Part shown: piece after piece, positions 58,593-64,000 of the stretch
Position numbering within the stretch: the first letter of the stretch is position 1
Layout: every line of letters begins with the position of its first letter
Source: Chamaecrista fasciculata
Lineage: Eukaryota; Streptophyta; Magnoliopsida; Fabales; Fabaceae
Reading direction: 5' to 3'
NCBI GenBank assembly: GCA_003254925.1
Contig: QANZ01055970.1
Location: forward strand, 85,849-149,848
Length of the DNA stretch: 64,000 bases
Translations under genes and position numbers: made by a program
Notes under the pieces: model-generated
The model's input: only the letters and a program-made list of their open reading frames with translations
Databases searched by the model: none
What the model was told of the DNA's origin: nothing

Positions 58593-60445
58593 AGATATTT
58601 AGAGGAAAGGCCACAGATTTTACGTTAATTGGGAAACTCGCTCTGCTTTTCACGGCTTCCATACAATCCAGCTTATTCCAGATTTGGATATAATTTTTTT
58701 TTGGGTGTAAAATACCTTTGAATTATATTTTTTAAAATATTTTTTCCATGTTAATTTGCTTAGTTGGGACAATTGGGAGGATATAATTAATGTGCAAAAT
58801 CAAAAGTTTGAAAGATTCTTTTTTATCAAAATGTTAAAATTAAGATAAGTAAATTGAATATAGTTTTAGTGATTTTTTTTTTGGGGCCAAAATTAACATT
58901 GAGCTATTATGCATGAAGGGAATTTATTTATTTTTAATCAAATATCAAAAAAAATCGAATTTTTATTTTGAATATGGAGCATCTTTAAAATTTCAGGCTA
59001 ATTATTAATTCCACTCATCAAAGTGTAAGCAAGTCAATATCGACAAATCATGCATGGAATTAAAAGCTTAAAATGTCTTTCTTAAAAAATAAATAAAAAA
59101 TAATTTGAAGGAGTGAATTACACACAATTATCTAAATTCAGGTGTGTTCTTTGTATTTTAGTCGATAATTAAGAAAAAAACAAATTCTATTTTTTTTTTA
59201 TTGTTAGACGACTCTCAATAGTTGTGCATATATACTGTAACGTAAGAAGAAAATACTGACATAAATCTTGAAGATATTTAAAACTGAAATAATCAATTAA
59301 TTGATGATGTTTGAATTTTTTATAAATAAAATCAAGTTAAGAAAGTATATATATTTGGTCTTAAAAAAATATATATCAATTTGAAAAATTTATATTAAAA
59401 TAAATGCAATGTATTTCAAAACTCTGTTTATCTTAATTATGAAAATAATTGGGGATTTTTTTTATAGAAAAAGAAATACAGCATCATATGTTTTATTAGT
59501 ACTGTTTAAATTTAAACAGCTTGGGGATAGTGGGGCAGGAAGATAATGACGGGAATACAATAATAGGTAGATCATTTAGAAAGTTGGTTGAAAATACAAA
59601 GTATGCATTTAATATGTGTACAAGTAATTAAGTATTAAGTATACTTTCTAAAATATGGATAGACGAAAAAGTCTCATAAAAAGAAGAATACCTAAAATGC
59701 CTTGTCAGGAATATTTTAATTATCATATAAACATAATTTTTTTGTTATTAACAATATTTACAATAAGTAATTTTTAATTTACTTTTTTTTTAATTCTATT
59801 AATTTCATAAATCACTGAATTTTTAACAATTTCTTTTGTTACTAATACAGTGATTAAAACATTATGTCATTAATTGACGATATTATAAAGAAGAGATTGT
59901 CATTAATAACAAAAACAAAATTATGATAGACTAAATTGAAAAAAATCTATGAAATACCAGGCCAATTTTTTAAAAATTAATATGTGATGTACTAAAATGA
60001 GATTATAGTAGTATTTATTGGCACTTCTGTTCAAAACAGTGTACGTATCAGAAATAGTACTAGTGAGGTTGGTCAATATAATTCAGCGAAGCTCAGAATA
60101 TGAAGGTGAAGAATTTATGGAGAGTCAATTTGAGAGTGTACGTGAAATGAAACTCCTTGCAAACATCTGTTCAATATCACAATCACAAATCACAAATTGG
60201 ACATATAGAAATGTTTAATTATTATGAGTTTGAAACTTTTTTTTTTTTTTGCCAGAATGAGTTTGAAACTTTGAATTCTCTACAAAGTGGATCCTTTGTA
60301 TTTTTAGTACTATGTATTTTTTTAAAAAAAAGATAAAAAAAATTGATAGAGAGAAATAGTGTGAGCCCCACGGACTAATTATTTTGTAGGACGTACTTCT
60401 CTTTCTATCTCTTCTTTTATCTTTCTAAAATGCATAAAAAAATAA
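58593..60445. other. Gene-free AT-rich stretch
   Basis: No supportable gene or bounded repeat. The frame at 60018-60218 has no homology or splice context. Confidence 0.5.
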
Positions 60446-60870
60446 AGTAAATTATACTTTAGTACCCTGTGTTTTGGTCATATTTCACTTTGGTATTCTG
60501 TGGTTTAAAAAATAACACTTTGGTATCCTATGGTATTCTCCATCAACACTTTGATATCCTTTGGAGTTATTTTGTAATTTTAACCATAACAATTTTTGTA
60601 AAAATTATATATTAACCCCAAATTTTTTTAAATTTTCATTTTAGTCCCTAGATAATATGTATCTAGGGATCTATTTGTAATTTTTTGAAAATATTGGGGG
60701 TCAATATGTAATTTTTGCAAAAATTTTTATGGTTAAAATTACAAAATATCTCCAAAGGGTACCAAAGTGTTAATCAAGAATACCACATGGTACCAAAATG
60801 TTATTTTTTAAACTATAGGATACTAAAGTGAAATATAACCAAACCACATGGTACCAAAGTGTAATTTAAG
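60446..60870. mobile_element. Short TIR element, same family as 19991-21400
   Basis: Ends GTAAATTATACTTTAGTACC and GGTACCAAAGTGTAATTTA. Internal module CTAGATAATATGTATCTAG with flanking TTTTAGTCCC and TCAATATGTAATTTTTGC is shared with 21230-21320. It lacks the gene-like cargo of the larger copy. Target duplication not clear. Confidence 0.7.
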
Positions 60871-62145
60871 CAAAATAAAAATATAAAGAGAAAATGTAGA
60901 GGATCCAAATCTCCTTTGAGTCACGTAAAATTGAAATTAATGATTGATTAAACTTTTGGATTTTAATTGATCTTATTCTTAATTATGCTTTGCTTTGAAC
61001 TTGTCATGCTGAGAACGATATTTCACCGCCGAACAGCCAGACAGATCTTCTTCTACAAATTCCATGGTTGATGTTGCTGCGCGCCAAAAAATCCATATCA
61101 TATTAATTAATCCCTCACTTTTTTTGATTAATGTGTTCCCTCAAGAAGAAAATATTTACTATATATATATATACTTCACCTCACATCAATTTTATAATTT
61201 CATCTAATTATGGTTTAAACTTTAGAATCAGATTTAATTAATTTTAATTAATTATTTCCATCCAAAGAAAACAACATATATTATCGAAATAGTATAAGAA
61301 AAAGTTTAGAAACTTAACCTATCATGATATTGACTAAGGTATAATAGCAATTATCCTATGAGAGTTTGGATATATATATATTGGATATATATATATAATA
61401 TTTCAAACAATAGTTTAAGTTGCATAAACCTTAATTTGGGGGAGTTTGGTGCTTATATATATATATATATATATATACATGTCTATATATATAGGTGCTG
61501 CCTACAAATGCAAGATTCATCACGAGACATATATTAAGAGTGCTTTATATATGTATATAATAATGGTAGTAGGTACTGCGTACAGACGATATATACACAC
61601 ATATATTTTTTTTTTTTGTACAAATGGGAATTCATTAAACAAAATTACAAAAGATACACATATAATTTAGTTTAATTATATTAATTAATTTTGTTTAGTT
61701 CATTCCTTATATTAAAGTGTATATTATTGGAGTTGTGGTAAGTGATAACTAGACTTGATCATGAGTCCGAAAGTCCGCCCAGCTCGATTGATCCGGCTCG
61801 ACAAAACATAAAAGGAATCCGAAAATAAAAGCTCGAAAAAAAATAAGCCCGAATTTTAAAACTCGTTTAAAATAAGTTACATATATATTCAATAGCATGT
61901 CTAGTTACTTTACTACCAATTCTATCAAAAAGAATTTAATTAGCTAGGTCTCATCATATATACCTTAATTAATTAATTTCTTTTTCTCTCTACTTTTAGT
62001 CAAGCTAGCTTGGTTTACTTAAACAGAGCAACAATGAAATTGTGGTTGATCAATTAGTCACTACAGATGTCATGAATTCATGCTCACAGTTCCTTATATA
62101 CACATTTACATGCAGTTACAACATAGCTTTAACTATATATAATGT
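60871..62145. other. Gene-free AT-rich stretch
   Basis: Multiple (TA)n runs (61140-61170, 61370-61400, 61457-61478). At 61760-61870 'GTCCGCCCAGCTCGATTG' and 'AAGCCCGAATTTTAAAACTCG' look like a decayed one-sided repeat. No gene seen. Confidence 0.5.
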
Positions 62146-62256
62146 GAACAAATTAAAAATTTGAGAGAGAGATAGAGGTTTTATTTTCTGCTAGTTTTTA
62201 ATTTCTGTTGACTATATGTCGTGTGGTTTGATGTGTGCGTGGGTGTAATTAATTAA
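62146..62256. repeat. Direct repeat, copy 1
   Basis: About 110 bp starting GAACAAATTAAAAATTTGAG and ending GTGCGTGGGTGTAATTAATT, repeated in the same orientation at 62527-62636 with few differences. The two copies flank half of a GGTCCCATA-family element. Confidence 0.85.
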
Positions 62257-62257
62257 C

Positions 62258-62522
62258 CACTAAAGTGTACTTTTATTCTCATAATCTTAGTAAATGTCTC
62301 AATTTAGTCCTATAACTTTTTTGTTACAATTTTGGTCTTATACTTTTGACGAAGGTTTCAATTTGGTCTGATAATTTTTTTGTTGCAATTTTGGTTTCAT
62401 AATTTTTGAAAATGTCTCACCGTTGGTCTCAAGTTAATTTCCATTTATTTTTGTCGTTAAAGATAATCCGACATACTGAGTTGAATGATGACGTGATAAA
62501 TTAAATATGGGTGAAGTGGACA
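62258..62522. mobile_element. Half of a GGTCCCATA-family MITE
   Basis: ACTAAAGTGTACTTTTATTC then repeated 'CAATTTAGTCCTATAACTTT' units and the central 'GATGACGTGATAAATTAAAT' and 'ATGGGTGAAGT' text of the element at 33653-34050. It stops at the palindrome centre; the right arm is missing and copy 2 of the direct repeat begins there. Confidence 0.8.
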
Positions 62523-62526
62523 ATGG

Positions 62527-62636
62527 GAACAAATTAAAAATCTGTGAGAGAGATAGATGTTTTATTTTCGGCTACTACTTTTCAATTTCTGTTGACTATC
62601 GTGTGGTTTGATGTGTGCGTGGGTGTAATTAATTAA
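62527..62636. repeat. Direct repeat, copy 2
   Basis: Matches 62146-62256 (GATGTGTGCGTGGGTGTAAT is identical in both), starting straight after the truncated element. Confidence 0.85.
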
Positions 62637-62719
62637 TTATAGTACTAATGGTGAAGTGGGGAGTAGGTGGGATTGAGAAAAAGAAAAAGATGAATAAAAG
62701 CAAAATGAGGGTGAGGTTA

Positions 62720-63320
62720 TCAACTGATGTGATCATATTTCATCATATATTTTAGTGATATTTTTAAGGTATTTTATATTCATTTGGGATTTAATTGCAT
62801 GCTTTTATATCCTTTTATGATAAAATATGATGCCTTGAGGTTTGATGTATATTTGGACTATTTTGTGATTAATTGTGTGGTTTTCTCGGGTTTAATCTTT
62901 ATTATTTGATTGATCCTCTTAATCTAGAGAATTCACTTAGTTTCTCGATGTTCTTGATCGGTTTTAATGAAGTCTAAAGTGCTGAAATACTTCGAGGAAG
63001 GCCGAGGGATGTTTGGAGATGAGTCAGGGACCAAACCGAGACAAAAAACTTCTGGAAAAACCGCCGCCGGAACCGCCGCCATGCACAGCCGCGGCGGGTC
63101 TGCGACGGGTTTACGACTAATTTTATTTAATTAGGCCCAAGCTCGATTTTGATGATTCTGACCTAGATTTTCTTGGGATAAACCGAAACTTTGCACAAAA
63201 GTTCATCGAGAGATCGACTCGAATTGCACCGCTATAGTGCACTAATTCTAGATTTTTTGGCCACCTAGCGACGGGTGCGATCACCAACACAAGTACTTGT
63301 GATAGGTAATTAATTTCCCT
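62720..63320. mobile_element. LTR-like retroelement fragment (fossil)
   Basis: A stretch with the wording of plant LTRs: an AT-rich start followed by a GC-richer part (TTCGAGGAAGGCCGAGGGAT, CAGCCGCGGCGGGTCTGCGA). No internal coding region, primer-binding site or second LTR is visible, so it is at most a solo or partial LTR of undetermined family. Limits are approximate, and it could instead be another repeat class. Confidence 0.3.
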
Positions 63321-64000
63321 TAGATTCTGAATTTGCTTGAAAGAGTATAATTTTTTGTTAACAAAGTTTACTTACATTTAATAATCACATGAAGTGTAAA
63401 ACAAAGAAGTAAGAAATAAATTATGAGATGTTAGAAACGTGGAAGTAGATCATTTAGTATGCAACTCATGCAGTGTAGAGAAAGAATAGAAGAGTTAGAT
63501 AGAAAAGTGTAAGTTTCACTATTATTTTCTTTCTCTAAACTATATAAAAATGTATAAAAATTAAGCTACAGAAGATCCAAGTCCTGAAAATGTGAAGTGA
63601 CAAGAACACGTGGGAGGTGGGGTATGTATATATATATATGGTGTGTGTGTGTGTAATAAGCTAAGGAGTATAAGTATATATAAGGCATAACCCACACGGA
63701 AAGGTGAATTGATGAGTAATGAGTTGGGATGAAAGCATATGTTGTGTACAGGTGATCCACTACACCCTCCCAACCCATGTGTTATGTCATATGTATATAT
63801 ATATATATATTATCATATGTATGTGGACCTCTTCTCTTTTATTTCTTATATTATTATTTAATTAATATATAATATTCGATGTATATATATATAGAAGCTA
63901 AATGTGACAATAAGTGATCACTGATCAGTCACAAGCCCTGCATGGGACATATTTATAATTGGTGTCGCTGACTTGCTCTGATGCATCATCTTCTTCCTAA
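63321..64000. other. Gene-free right edge
   Basis: Contains (TA)n and (GT)n microsatellites at 63626-63655, another (TA)n near 63793-63811, and no supportable gene. Confidence 0.5.

Noticed and set aside
63561-63778. Two overlapping 70-codon frames over GT/TA repeats
   Set aside because: They translate microsatellites (HTHTPYIYI) and lack any gene context.
63640-63780. Possible microRNA-like hairpin
   Set aside because: I looked for the common conserved plant microRNA sequences here and elsewhere and saw none; no convincing stem was found.

Overview
This is nuclear DNA from a flowering plant, most likely a eudicot. It is AT-rich and intron-rich, and carries plant-only families (an HD-Zip I homeodomain-leucine zipper factor, a WEB/DUF827-type coiled-coil protein, a DUF740-like small protein), plant Helitron ends, a tRNA-derived SINE and many small inverted-repeat transposons. 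Species cannot be read from the sequence. There are two assembly gaps (361-481 and 46668-46783) and single N bases in simple repeats at 31276 and 57493.

The left half (1-31 kb) is gene-rich. It holds the 5' part of a LanC-like (GCR2/GCL family) gene on the minus strand that runs off the left edge; a decayed stretch with one cyclin-B2 exon and a Helitron 3' end; a 731-residue acidic coiled-coil gene (minus); a complete nine-exon SCAI homologue (minus, 601 aa, with one GC-AG intron supported by reading phase); a complete fourteen-exon LMBR1/LMBD2-type membrane protein gene (plus, 731 aa); and an intronless 131-residue cysteine-bearing gene (minus).

The right half (31-64 kb) is mostly repeat. 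Its main items are a probable 6.4 kb non-autonomous Helitron (39963-46386, minus) carrying a broken F-box gene and the tail of an RPA/OB-fold-like gene, a hAT-like miniature element with an 8-bp target duplication and another element nested in it, an unassigned coding-like exon at 53.3 kb, and a complete HD-Zip I gene of the ATHB6/16/5 type (minus, 306 aa). Near the right edge is a small direct duplication around half a miniature element, then an LTR-like fragment.

The commonest repeats are near-palindromic elements of about 400 bp whose arms contain repeated units like 'GGTCCCATA'. Several are bounded by 9-bp target duplications, which points to Mutator-like mobilisation. The genes look like independent housekeeping or regulatory genes, not a cluster or pathway. 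I saw no CRISPR, operon, tRNA or rRNA gene, and no convincing wholly new system. The most interesting material is the transposon-borne gene fragments and the mosaic inverted-repeat elements.
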